Shown: positions 23,601 through 34,627 of the stretch, in pieces | Layout: each line of letters begins with the position of its first letter | Position numbering within the stretch: position 1 is the first letter of the stretch | Source: Lineus longissimus | Taxonomy: Eukaryota; Nemertea; Pilidiophora; Heteronemertea; Lineidae | Length of the DNA stretch: 64,000 nt | Reading direction: 5' to 3' | Assembly: GCF_910592395.1 (NCBI RefSeq) | Contig: NC_088310.1 | Location: 27,605,491 to 27,669,490, forward strand | The notes under the pieces: model-generated | What the model saw: the letters and a program-made list of their open reading frames with translations, nothing else | Told to the model about the DNA's origin: nothing | Database searches by the model: none | Made by a program: the position numbers and the translations under genes

Positions 23601-25638
23601 ATAAAATATCCGCTGTGTTGGATCAGCTGAGCCAACTAAAGTACAAGCAAAGTAGAGATGAACTGGTGATTGAACCCCCGGGTCTATGGCACGAAGATGG
23701 TGCCTTTGGATAACATACCTTGGCCAATCAAATCCATCCTGGTTATCGCCAGTCGGACTTTCATCAGAACCCTGGCTAACCCTGATGAAAGAGATGGGTG
23801 GTTCGTTCGGCTGCTCTTGAAACAAGCCATGTAACTCCCTGGTAGTGAGCTCCACAGTATGCTGGAGATCTGACGTGTTGTAACAAGTGTGAAGGTCAGT
23901 GTCTGACAGCTCTATGATCAGCATCTCGGTCCTAAGGGTCCTCTTCCACCAGGGGTATTTGTCTCCTAGCTGGCCCTGCCTCAAGTCGGGGATCGGGAAT
24001 CTGTAAGTCAAGGGTACATGATCATGTTGGTTGCAGAAACTTTCCAGATGACAACTGCCAGTATTTCATCTTCTTCTTCAGCATTGGCCATTTTGAAGGT
24101 CTGTTGAGTACCACTATGAATTGGCTCTATGAACCGTACTGGTCAAATGACTTTCTTAGGCCAGGGAAGTGGAGTTCATCAAAAGTCATATACTCATTTT
24201 TCTCTCTATTGCTTGCCCTGCCAGAGGTACTAGAGATCTCAGTTATATGTCACAGTCAAATACTCTTTGAGAACTTTGAAGCGTTGCCATGATCAGCAAA
24301 AGTTGGATGAAAACTTCCAGACTTTGTATCGGTATTGCATGCGCATACCAGACACTGCTATAGTACTCATGAATCACCAGATACAATATCTAGAAATTTT
24401 GATCTGACTTCAGCTGATCATGGCACTGACACAAAGACTCATGTTCCCATGACTATGAAGTAACAAACCTGATGAGCAGTGTGGCCTGTGGTGAAGTGAT
24501 ATGGACATCCACTTTTCTATCCACAGTTGAGTTACCCTCCTCCATGGCGTTGCTGAAATACGACTGTTTATTCTGGAAAGAAACAACACAGATGAACAAT
24601 TAGCAAAACATCTTTGGACGGTTTTTTGTACAACTTTTTCATGAATGAAAGACAAGTTCCTTACAATATCGTAGATGGCAGCACTACCAAAATACTGAGG
24701 CCTAATTTCATTACTAGAGCTGTTATGATAGCATTACCAGTACATTTCCCAGTACCATGTTGTCCCTCCTTCTCCAGTTTTGCAACTAGCCCTGTCATGA
24801 TAATCAAAGGGTTAAAGAGTCACGGCCTCCTAATTCAGCCCTCAATGACTCACCACATTAACGTTCGGATGGATAGACCAGTATCGAGCACCATTGTTAT
24901 CATTGGACTTGACCAGGGGTTCAGGGTTCAGCAACGAGTGGATCCTATCAATAATCGTGCAGTCGATCTCCGATTTCAACCAGCCAAGCTCCAGATGGAC
25001 TTCTGTCCTCGGCAGCTGGGAGGACGGCCGAGATACCACCTGAAACAATTGAGAAGTTTTATTAGAGAATCTGTACACTCATCAATAGCATCCCGCGAAG
25101 TTACTATTTATAGCTCACAAGGTCATTTGCATAAGATATTGATGACGTTTTAGTCACGTGACAGTCGGACATCGACACTTATTTCTACGCATTTGAGCTT
25201 ATTTCAAAGTCAATTATCTTTGACCCTGCATTGTTTTTAGCATGAATGATACCATAGAGTCAGAGAGAGAAATATTCAGAACAATTATGTAGTATTTCCA
25301 ACACTCGGACATGTGCCAGATTGAATCTAACTGCCCTAGTTAGAAAGCCTGAATCCATTACGAAACCGCATGTTTGTCCGACATTGCCTGCAATTCAGCG
25401 ATGGGGAAATAGAGGGCAGCAGCTGCAGTGACGTCATCTTCGCGGAATTAATGCTATTGGTGTCAACTTTAGATGAGACCGTTGCACATCTAACTATAGA
25501 GAATATAAAAGAAAATATTATACATACTGCTCTATTCTTCTCATAGTTGTTGATCTTGATCTTGATACAGGGTGATGGCACGGCTTGGAGGCTCGGGTAT
25601 TCATGGGTCTCACAGATATCACGAAGGAAAACCAATAA
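13208..25638 (-). CDS. ATG2: Autophagy-related protein 2 (ATG2), C-terminal ~1440 residues in 26 exons
   Basis: ATG2 is a rod-like bridge protein that moves lipid from the ER to the growing phagophore, working with WIPI proteins and ATG9. Exons, 5' to 3' on the minus strand: 25528-25638, 24854-25039, 24469-24572, 23719-24000, 23430-23592, 22948-23090, 22479-22633, 22030-22196, 21253-21403, 20763-20968, 19462-19649, 19098-19258, 18764-18831, 18313-18474, 17994-18123, 17543-17763, 17082-17295, 16538-16677, 16180-16347, 15815-15919, 15246-15538, 14798-14950, 14489-14610, 14103-14257, 13749-13895, 13208-13435 (TAA 13208-13210). All junctions are GT-AG and phase-consistent, totalling 4323 nt. Family blocks appear in order: RFPIPDLR, LPSKEFYELIYNR, DEGGEVI.D.CGELV, IDYRPMYIPLRS, RTCADS, PRDGEP, IRDRLATSQINKFLY, GLLIGLAQLNCSELKLKRIC, VEQYRKDGR, KGMTGAVGGVLRQIPPT. 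Vertebrate ATG2A/B are about 1940-2080 residues, so the Chorein_N end is missing from this model. Boundaries were placed by eye. Confidence 0.96.
17543..17763 (-). other. ATG2: ATG2 exon with predicted LIR and start of the WIPI-binding segment
   Basis: The exon ends with an acidic run (SDDEEE) directly before FCII (codons at 17567-17578), then DDPGLGII. It continues into PRDGEP in the next exon. In human ATG2A the matching FCIL is the GABARAP-binding LIR, and the residues after it bind WIPI proteins. The F-x-x-I core and the acidic flank are intact here. The exon's acceptor is tag|AAAAGG at 17763, the only choice that keeps phase with the upstream exon. Confidence 0.75.
18412..18420 (-). other. 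ATG2: ATG2 Cys-Ala-Asp (CAD) triplet
   Basis: The exon 18313-18474 encodes HIRTCADSCRALQQLIQYV. The Cys-Ala-Asp triplet is the signature after which the ATG2_CAD domain is named. Its function is not known; its presence confirms the family assignment. Confidence 0.9.
18837..18893. repeat. 30-bp tandem duplication inside an ATG2 intron
   Basis: Two adjacent copies of atcatactgggtgttagata + acaggaagag at a 30-bp spacing. The duplication begins just upstream (minus-strand sense) of the exon 18764-18831 acceptor at 18832, leaving its pyrimidine tract intact. Confidence 0.85.
19354..19423. repeat. 34-bp tandem duplication inside an ATG2 intron
   Basis: Two adjacent copies of gtccctgtcaccatatcact + ga(c/t)catagagggtg, with one substitution between them. 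Confidence 0.85.
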
Positions 25639-26034
25639 CTGGAAAGAGAGAAGGCACAAAAACAGTCAATATTCAATGACGTTACATCGTACCAAACAGG
25701 ATATTAAATTTGATCTGAAAGTCAAAGAAAGCCATCTGTTACCAGAATTCAATTTGTTGTTAAGAAAAGTTATTATTAGATAATGATATTTAATGACACA
25801 CTTGACAATTGTTAAAACTTATGATGGGTTCATGGACCTTGAGCCCTGACGTTAATGTGGGAAAATTTCTTAAAATTTTTAAATCTTGGAAGAGAAATTG
25901 ATGTCCTGTCACTATGAAGTGATGATGGGGGGGGGGGGGGGAGAGACATCTTAAGTCTGAAAGGGTCAATGATGATGATCTCAAATCAATATCTCCAAAT
26001 AAGACACAACTTGTCCAAAATAAAGATGACACAC
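25639..26034 (-). other. Putative ATG2 intron with a G15 run
   Basis: Non-coding sequence upstream of the first firm ATG2 exon. It contains an uninterrupted run of 15 G at 25927-25941. Confidence 0.4.
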
Positions 26035-26066
26035 CTCACTACGGTCCTCCACCCTTGAATGAGTCA
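26035..26066 (-). CDS. ATG2: Tentative 32-nt upstream exon of ATG2
   Basis: An acceptor (ttgttggcag) and a donor (GAG|GTGTGTCA) bound ten codons (THSRVEDRSE) that end in phase 0, matching the next exon's start. Joined to LLVFLRD this gives …VEDRSELLVF, which resembles the P-E-Y-T-E-I/L-L-x-F segment found at this place in ATG2 proteins. The exon is very short, so the match could be chance. Confidence 0.4.
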
Positions 26067-28329
26067 CTGCCAACAAGCCACACAAAAAGATATTAAATAC
26101 ACAAATAACACTCGTCAAACACGAGTGTTAAATGTGACAAGGTCTTTCTTTGATCAATGTAATGCTGTCTCATTCGTGTCAAATCTTATCTCATAAATTT
26201 TACTCATCGTAATCGAAGCTAATTCAGTCATTGAGAGATTCGGAGAAAATCTCTGGCTGCATGTTGGGCCGAAAGCCAGGGTATCTCCTAATCACACATC
26301 CAGGGAAGTATTTCATAAAGCTTGGGTATAGGCAGAACTAGGGGTCAACTTTGGTAGTCTTCAGGCAACTAGTATGCAAAGTAAGGGGCCTGTGCTTGAT
26401 TCAGCGATAATCATATTCCTCATACAGTGTGCATAGTTTAGATGTACTTGAGTATTAGGAGAGACCCCTATTGGCGACTTTGTGTAACTCAATCTGACCT
26501 ACCTGGCTCCTGCCCATAGTCACCAAGGGTTAACCAGGTACAGAGCCAGGAAAACTTGATGAGGCGAAAGAAAAGCTTTCTGCACGGAAACTTAGATTAG
26601 ATCTAAAGAAAACCTGTCTTGTTTCCGTCGGGTTCCAACGATTCAAATAGCCACAGCCGCAACAGACCATTACCAATCTTATTTGATCTCATTTTATTTA
26701 TCCGAATCTCCGCATCGTAATATAAATTTTTGTAACTAGGCAACTCAGATCGTAACAGATGGTAGCCCAGTAATAGAGATGAGTCATTTTTTAGGTGGAG
26801 TAAAAAGAGTGTTGATATTGGGGGAAATGTGTCCTTTTTCATGGTCAAGAGGTTCTTGTTTCTAAGGGAAGTAACCAGAGCATGAATCAGTCCATCTTAC
26901 AATCAAAATACTTTGAGGCGATGTTTTCTCTATAGCTCTGTTACTGCATATCCATGGCCAAGTCACTTAACTCTTTTGGTCAAGACCATCCTTCAGAAAG
27001 GCACAGCGATATTTTGAGTAAATGATTTTTTGTCTGGCGCTGTCATGATTAATCCTTAACCTCCCCGGGCATGTCAAGCAAGTTGGAGGGTAAACAAGCT
27101 GCCATAGATCAAAATTCAATTTTTTATGCAGATGCTTCAGAAATCATCCGGGGGGGGGGAATATTTTTAATTGTGTTTTCATGAAAATTGGAGACAAACA
27201 GTCTGTCCTCCACAAGGGCATGTTATGTTAGTTCATTCAAGGTCAGGCGTAACTGACAGTTCCCTGAGGGTGGATCATGATAATGGTATAAGTCAGTCAG
27301 AGCAAAGATACAGATAACCCGAATATATATATCATGTCCATGGCTCCCGGGATTGATTCGAGCCGCAAGGCTTTTATCAGACTACGTCAACAACACCCTT
27401 TTAAGATAAGGATTTTTGTGATATATCTTACTTATAAATCATGCATAACAGCGAAAGTCATCCCAGCTCATGATGCTGAATACTGAGATGCAATTTCTGC
27501 AAAAGAATTCCAGTACAATTTCTTCAGACCCAACCCACAATAAACAAATGAAAAGGTTACTCAGTTATTGCTTATGGCCAATGACATTACAACTTGGCTT
27601 GCCTGTTAAATCTGACACCTTTGTTTTATTTGTTTGGGGCAACAATAGACTCTGCCAACCTTGAAAGAGAGTTTGGCTATGTTACATAAGACCACTACCT
27701 GTCACATTTGATACCTTCCAATGCATGCTTCAATGCAGTGCAGGCAGACCATTCACTGTGGCAAGGTGGATGAGGTCCTCACTCCAATTTTGACTTATTT
27801 CAACTGCTGAAATAGCAAAATTACTTGTGTTTCGCATCAATGTTCTACAAGGTGGGTATCACCAGACTGAATCGTTGACATTATTTCATTTTACAGGCAC
27901 AAGGATTTTGAGGAGACTGGGTAACTTTTATGGTCAATTTTTTTGGGGGAAAAAGATTGTCTTGAGCTCTTTGTCTTGTGACCCACAATGCACAGGTTAC
28001 AATAACAATCTTGATAGCAGAATCCCAGACAAATGCTTCAAGGAGAGGTTTTAGTTAGGATTAGACATAGAACCTTTTGGCAATGACAACCTTTAGCCAA
28101 AACAATATAATCTGGTCAGGTAGGCCAAGCTGCAATGCCATCTGAATGGTTCCTCGGGTGGATTTGGTCATGAGTCACGATTAAGCCAACATTTATTCAC
28201 ATAAATACAAAAGAAAGAAGTGCAGATTCGCGAGAGGAACTCCTTACGAAAAATGGGACATTTATTTCAGACATTATTTATATGTGTACGTAACTGTTAA
28301 TTTCATGAATTTTTGCAGAATTGCTGTAA
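26067..28329. other. No gene recognised; possible large ATG2 intron
   Basis: The N-terminal ATG2 exons should lie upstream of here on the minus strand, but I could not see the Chorein_N segment in this interval. The longest minus frame (26603-26848) shows no family signature. A G10 run lies at 27150-27159. Confidence 0.35.
26463..26519 (-). repeat. Copy 2 of a short dispersed repeat
   Basis: Reverse-complement match to 6601-6652 (ctatgggcaggagccaggta … cgccaataggggtc). Confidence 0.6.
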
Positions 28330-28790
28330 TTATGCATCTGTGCCAATTTATCATTACAGATGCTACAAACCCTCTCTGCAATTGCAACCGAAGATTCTCA
28401 TATGATTTTCAAGATGAAGGGTATGTATTATCATCGGACTTGTCCGATTGGAAGTGCCACTGACAAATGACAGAACATACAGAAACCCTCTGTAGCCTTC
28501 TGATTGGCCCACACCTCTATCAGAACATATTTTAAAAGGTTCAACAAGTCTAAAGGTGCCCTCAGGAAAGCGATTCAGATTCATCACCACTGAATTGTGT
28601 TTGGTGAAACAGCGGAAATTGAATGATGCATTTGTGTAATTTATCATTACAGATGACACAAACCTTCTCAACAATTGCAACCAAGGATTCTCGTTTTGAT
28701 TTCCCAGAAGAAGGGTAGGTATAGTGTACGGTTAAACTCGTCTGACTTGTCACTAGAGGTGTCACTGTCAAAACCTGTATGATCATTGGT
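28330..28790 (+). repeat. Tandem duplication of an exon-like block
   Basis: Sequence around 28340-28450 is repeated about 293 bp downstream at 28635-28745. Each copy has a shared acceptor-like start (ttatcattacag), a 61- or 62-nt core (28360-28420 and 28653-28714) opening with ATG, and a donor-like end (GG|GTATGT and GG|GTAGGT). Core reading frames are short (MLQTLSAIATEDS…, MTQTFSTIATKDS…). The one-base length difference means the two cores would leave different phases. This could be a duplicated exon, a duplicated repeat, or non-coding DNA. Confidence 0.5.
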
Positions 28791-29983
28791 AAAAAAACTT
28801 TGAACTTGACTCCAGGGTGGCAAGGTAGTGAAAATTATGATGAACTCATTATCAGTGAGCTTAACGAAAAGTGAATAAAAAGATTTATTTGGCATCAAGA
28901 AAACAAATCACAAAACAATCTAACTGTTATCCCTATTGCAAGGACTTTATGTGCACTCTTCTAAGAGACTTCCCATTGATCAATATTTTACATGTCATGT
29001 TTTTATCCTAAGGAAAGCTTACAAAATGCACGAAATAATTTCTGTACATATGTGTAGCCAATGCTATATCCTGTTTTGGACATGTCATATTTTTCAAAAT
29101 AACCATACAGGTTGACAGTAACACTTCTACCTGCCATTCGGGCGAGTGGATGTTTATAAGTTGAACCATAGTATGATGGTGTGTGTGTGTGCGTGCGCGC
29201 GGGGGTGTGTGTGCGTGTGAAGGGTGCGGGAGGTCGTGGGGGGGACGGGCGGCTCTCTGCTGTTGTGAGTGCTGGAAGTGTGACTGATCAATGTTGTGCT
29301 AGTTTTGTAGCTATTGTTATTCTAGTTGTTAGAGTAGTTATCGTAGTTGTTATCTAGCTATTGTAGTCATTCTTTGTTTTGGTGCTTCATATTTTTCATC
29401 TATTTTAACCTATTCAGCTTTCAGTTGTCCAGGCCTGGCCAGGTGACCGATGACAATGATAGATCGGGTTCGATTCAAGCTATACGCTTGGTGTATTTGG
29501 TTATCGTGACTGGCGACTGAGTCTTACCTCACGTCAATAGCGCGGTGGCTGGGTCCCAGGCATGCTTGCCACTTTGTTCTGCGGTCCTCATCTAAGTTTC
29601 GACGGTGATGACATGGACTTAGGTTCAGGGTACGTGTTCCCCTTGAGTCATTGTGGTTGATTGATGGGGGCAATGTACAGTTGCGTGTCGCTAGTCATTC
29701 AATTGGTCCCCTTGTTTTAGAGTGTTGGCGGGATAAGTCTTACGACTGTTAACAATAGTAAGCAATAGCTGGCCAGCGATCCCCTACCTGATCTCGAGGG
29801 GGATGGAATGACTGGGGTTAGAGGCCTGTTGTTAACCTGCGGAATTTCGTCGGACGAAATGTCAGGCGTGTCCGTGTGGGACTTGTGCTAAACCTGTTTA
29901 GTACATATGACGAAGACATTGGGCTCTTTGAATAACAACAGTGTTCTCAACCTCCTTGTGCCTCACAAAGCTAATGATATACA
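28791..29983. other. No gene recognised; GT/GC-rich simple sequence and higher-GC segment
   Basis: 29178-29250 is (GT)n/(GC)n simple sequence followed by a G-rich stretch. 29250-29880 has higher GC than its surroundings and includes gggttcgattc at 29466, similar to a tRNA B box, and a 17-bp palindrome at 29844-29860 (ATTTCGTC-G-GACGAAAT). No long open frame is present. It could hold a promoter or an old retroelement; I cannot decide. Confidence 0.3.
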
Positions 29984-30240
29984 CCCCCTGAAATCGACAA
30001 GACGGCGATGAAGAAGGAGAGCCGGCCTCAGCTGTTAGCCAAGGAGCCAATGGACCGCAAGAATACAGTGTTGCTGCCAATGTTGGAGCCATACAGGGTA
30101 AGCATCACTTAGTCCTGGCTGATATTATATCTACTCATGAAACAAACTTCATAACTGTCCAACAAGCAGTTAAGGAGAGAAAAAAATCATTTTTCATGTC
30201 TCCGAACCCACTTCCTGGTGGCCCTTTTATCCCCAAGTGA
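29984..30240 (+). CDS. Candidate exon of an unrecognised gene
   Basis: A frame just after a TGA at 29981-29983 stays open for 85 codons to a TGA at 30238-30240. Its peptide is protein-like: acidic start (GDEEGEP), Ala/Ser/Gly-rich middle (ASAVSQGANGPQEYSVAANVGA), Pro-rich end (SPNPLPGGPFIP). A strong donor sits inside it (CAGG|GTAAGC, exon end 30097, phase 1). A second frame over the same DNA has an ATG at 30008 and 30 codons to the same donor. The first frame would join the acceptor at 31000 in phase. I do not recognise the product. Confidence 0.25.
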
Positions 30241-30999
30241 GACCACCTGACCGAGAGTGCTCAAATAACAGCCAAATGGGCAACATGACCTCGATGATCT
30301 TGATTAGTTGGACAAATCATGAGTTACATTTTATGTATGGTTATTACGGTAGTAATATCAGATGTGAGCATCGATATAAAAATCCAAGGCAATTTGGCCT
30401 GAGGAAAAATACCACTAGGGCATGCATTGAAGCAGTGAATCGAGCAAAAAAAGTTCCACAGAGAACAACTGATCTAGGGGTACATGCACCACCATTTGAC
30501 CTCTGTGACCTTAAAAAGGGTGCATTGTCTTGCCACAGAATGACATATCGAAGTAATCACACCTCAGCTGCTGAATTTAAAATTTCAGAGGACCGGGCCA
30601 GGTGGAAGTGGTACAAGGGACACAGGACACAAGGGACACAGGACACACAAAGGAGGATGCAAGCCTTGGTAACTGTACTCAGGGCATTATTTTTCTTCCA
30701 AATCTTCGATGTCATAAGCTGCTTGCAGTGGCATCATGGTCATTGTATCAGTATCAGTAGAGCAAACGAACATCAAGTGTCCTATACAGAAAGCCAACTT
30801 GAACATTTGTTCATGGAGCGAAAATGGTTAAAAAGCTGAATTTTGATATGACGAAAAGGTCAATCCTTTTATACAAACAGTGAAGCCAGAAAGTTGGCAC
30901 TGTAAGGGACAACAACCTCAGCAAACGAGAGAAAAACTCTTTTTATTTCAAATCTGCTCAATTTGAGACTGCCCCTTCAACTAATTTTCTGTTTTTTAG

Positions 31000-31162
31000 C
31001 CTTTATGAAGATGACTGGGATGGTGGCTGTCCAGGAGACCCAACCGCTCAAGCACAATCTACAATTGGTAGGAGTCGCGACTCTCAAAGAAGAGGGCCTA
31101 ATCGACCTTCGTGGAGACCTTTCTGGCATGGCAGATGTTGGATGACAGAGAATTCCAACACG
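31000..31162 (+). CDS. Candidate exon, unrecognised gene
   Basis: A strong acceptor (ttttctgttttttag) is followed by two open frames. One gives 54 hydrophilic codons ending at a donor (ACG|GTAGTA): an acidic start (LYEDDWDGGC), then Ser/Arg/Gly/Pro-rich (GRSRDSQRRGPNRPS), then RPFWHGRCW. It joins the exon at 31498 in phase 0. The other frame, in phase with the donor at 30097, runs to a stop at 31143-31145. Which is used, if either, needs transcript data. Confidence 0.3.
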
Positions 31163-31497
31163 GTAGTATAAAATGTGTACTTCAAATTTCCTGCAGTTAT
31201 GACATTACATGGGTTGATAATACACCCTAAACAGAAACTGCGAAATCGCTTGGGATGGTGTAAACTATGGAAGCAGTCAAACTCGCATTTCATTGATCAG
31301 GTTGAGGTGTTTAAGAAATGAAACAATAACTCACTGTTGGTATTGGTTGTCTCATCAAACACTGCCGGGGCCGGCTGGAGCTGTCATATTGCCAAACACC
31401 TCAGCTGCCACCAACACTTTGGCAGAGATTTTAGTTCCACCCTTGCAGTATTTGCATTCCTCAAACAATGGATTGACCTTTATATTTTGTTTTCCAG

Positions 31498-31596
31498 TCG
31501 TGCACAGATGAGAGAGACGATCGAGAGTCAGGTAGATTCAGTGGATTGAACGGTGGCGCTGAGGGATATCGATGGTGCAGCAGTGACCTTCGCTAA
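31498..31596 (+). CDS. Candidate terminal exon, unrecognised gene
   Basis: The acceptor (ttgttttccag) is followed in phase 0 by 32 hydrophilic codons (start CTDERDDRESGRFSGLNGG, end WCSSDLR) and TAA at 31594-31596. It is phase-compatible with the exon at 31000-31162. No domain is visible. Confidence 0.3.
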   Translation, partial: SCTDERDDRESGRFSGLNGGAEGYRWCSSDLR

Positions 31597-34493
31597 GATC
31601 GGAAGGGAACGTTTCGCTGCATGTACGGAGTGGACATGATACATCATCTGTCATTCTCATAAACTTTAATGACAATCTAACTCCGAAGGGACTCTCTGAA
31701 CTCGGGGCGAGCTCCAGACACGGAGCCTTGCTCATGGACTAATACGTCACGATATCCTGCAGCCACCATCAAGACAGCCTATCTCATACTCATAATTGGA
31801 AGGATGCCATCACTTACGGTAATATAAACACATCAAGTTTTTTGTCATTGTTTATGTATTGTGGACAATCATAAAACATTGTTGAGTCAGAGCTGTTCTG
31901 TTAAGGAAGAATTTCCCAAACAAGGTACCAATCACGGTGAGATTACCGTCACTAATTGGTAAAACAAATGTGCAAAAAGATCTGCCGAGCAATATAGAAT
32001 AGTGATATAATCATCTGCTACACTTTCTAAACATCTCTCACATGTAACTGTGTCATTTAGAAATATTGTTTTTACAAGCAATTATAACCTGAAAACCTTT
32101 CTTTCCTGAACTTTGATGTAACAAATGGCTAAAAATATCTGCACATTTCTTATGACTGATGGTTTCTTAACAGAACAGATCTTTTGACAACACTTCTCAA
32201 ATTCATCAGACCCCCTCCCTCCTTCTAAAACTGAGAACTTGGGAATTGTCGATTTCCTAGGACAGTATTAGTCTTTGTGATATAACATCGAGGAGGGACA
32301 CAGACTCATGTCTGCTGTTGATCTCCATGCTCAGTTTCAGTTGACCTTTCACATATATGTGACTCGTCGCACCAAAACCAGGCGCATGTCGCACAGAAGA
32401 TGAGCCTAAATGACACCAGAAGATAATGGGAGAAATTGATGTGCTCATATTTCACAAAAGGCAGACAATAGAGAAATGAACAAACAGTCCGTCTCAAGCT
32501 GCCAAGCTCAGAGCAACATGTGCCTGGTTTTGCTGTGACGGATCACATATGTGCAACATGCACCACAGAAACAAAATCTGACTGGATGACGTGACAGAAT
32601 ATCATTACCTCACCCACAGATATCTCTACATGACACAATTCATCAACTCGAGCATATGCACCTACAACATTATTTTCATGTAATCTGCTTCTTTTTCAGC
32701 ATGGTGATGCATCCCACAGGAGGATGAAGTCGACCAAGGATGTCCTCTCCGGTTGTCATCAAGGAACAATTTGATGACGGTTTCATTGTAATTTTGTCAC
32801 CGTAGGCCTTATTCTTGCTCGGTGTTTTATCAAAATATCTGATTGAACGGTGATTACAAGGAAATCCTAATATCTTCTGATGGCGTGAAGGCCAATATTT
32901 ACCTTCTTTAACGCCATGATTCTGAACGTGGTTCGAAATCTTAAACATGTTAAAAGAAGGAATCGAAATTATGGAATCGGTTGTTCTAGTTTGCCAGATG
33001 ACTAGCAAGGGAGCCGGGACACTTCATGTCCCCAGAAATTATTTCAAAGCATACTGGTACTTTCGTATTTGATGAGAAGAAATCAAGGGGGGGGGGGGTC
33101 TGACCAATTGGAGCATGTCAGAACCAAAACCAATCCTTTTCAAACAAACTTGATTTTCCTGCTCAAAAAGGAAGGGCACATCATGACCCTACTGCTTGAA
33201 ATTGTTTTCTAGCAAACTGATTTTTCTGCTTAAAAATCACCGGATTCATCAGATATTTGATTTGGTTCTGTCCATCACTTTATAGACATGGGGTTCACGT
33301 GTTGTTGTTTCTCTGACCCCAGGAAACAAGAACAACACGTGTGTCTGATGGAACCGTAGGCCTTCCATTGAATGTCTCTCGATCTCTTCAGTACCACAGA
33401 ATCCACTGATGTTCTAACTCAGCCAGGGCTTTGGTGCCCTGGTCCCCTTTACCACACTGGTTGGCTCAGTTGCTCACCCTCATGCTCGAGACAACTGACC
33501 AACAACAGTTAATTTGTCTTTCACTGTGATAATTCACTCGCACTCGGGTACCAAAACATCGTTAAAATTGAACTAAAGCAGTGATTTAAAACCCTCACTG
33601 TATTTTTCTTTCTCGAAAATCGAAAGTTTTCTGAATTTGACGGATGACAGTGGTTCCTGAACTTATACCCTAGCGGTATTCACAGGAACGACGCTCTTCA
33701 TTTCAACCTTTCATTGCAAGTGCACAATAAGGTTTGGCAGGTTATGAAAAATATCTTTAGGCCAAATCAAAAAAGTTAAAATTGGACTATTACTGAATGG
33801 ATTGAGGCGGTTATTTAGAAATGTCAGCTTTTTGACGTTTTTAACGTTTTTCTCCTGTACATGTATGCATGAACTTGTAAATCTTGTATGTAAAATTAAT
33901 GTTTTGTAAAATGTCTAAATGAGATCGAGACTCCAACTTGCCAAAAAATATGGCAAACACTCAACTTTAAGACTTTGCCATGTCAAGGTCACCTCTTTTG
34001 TCATGCAAATAACATGTCAGAACTGCTCCTTTTGTCATTCAGAGCAGCAACCTCTGACCAGTGACCATGAGAAATGTGGTCCTTTTGTTATTCAAATTGG
34101 GTCCTGAAGGTGACCAAATCTATTGTAAGCTGACAAGACTTAACTGAAAGCACAAACAATAGGTCTTGATACAATAGCTAACACATTCATACAATGTACA
34201 TGTATGTGAGCATGATGAATGCATGCATAGGTTTAGTGCAGCCTGTACCTTCGTGAAGGTTTAGTGCTGGCTTATACCTTTGTGTTGGAGTCTGACAATT
34301 AAGATCTCAATTTAGCATTGTGTTTCTAAAACACTTACAAATGGGAGTTGGACAGGTTTTAATGGAGAAGTGCTACTATCTCCTGGTCCTCCTCCTCAAC
34401 TGGGCATTCGGAGTGGCGCAGTAAATACATGGACTACAATCTATGCAAAGAACATTCATGACATCATTGTAAACATCAGCGCCTGTCACCTGT
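31597..34493. other. No gene recognised
   Basis: AT-rich. One more exon-like signal occurs on the + strand: a strong acceptor at 32699 (cttctttttcag) followed by 24 codons to a TGA (HGDASHRRMKSTKDVLSGC…). A G12 run is at 33087-33098. Open frames on both strands are short and unremarkable. Confidence 0.3.
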
Positions 34494-34627
34494 GTGATGG
34501 AGTTGGCGACTCCCTTCGATTGCGTAGGTTTTCTCCCGGTGTGCGGGTTTCCTCCTACACGACATTCTAAGTCGCCATATGACATCCTTGGAATGTACAA
34601 CAATAAATATATTTTTGAAAAAAAAAA
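34494..34627 (+). mobile_element. Possible SINE or LINE 3' tail
   Basis: A GC-richer segment (cgattgcgtaggttttctcc, then cggtgtgcgggtttcctcct) is followed by aataaatatatttttg and a run of A's. The order of a GC-rich conserved block and an A-rich tail is typical of a retroposon 3' end. The tail also contains AATAAA. No second copy is present in this window, so the call rests on structure and resemblance to widespread invertebrate repeats. Confidence 0.3.

Noticed and set aside
29460-29480. tRNA gene suggested by gggttcgattc
   Set aside because: No matching acceptor stem, anticodon arm or convincing A box could be laid out around it.
30237-30839. 200-codon + frame
   Set aside because: It begins at GTG, with the first ATG near 30276. 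The peptide has no domain, mixes low-complexity (gggacacaggacaca) with ordinary AT-rich sequence, and overlaps the putative intron of the 30-kb candidate exons. A chance frame is more likely.
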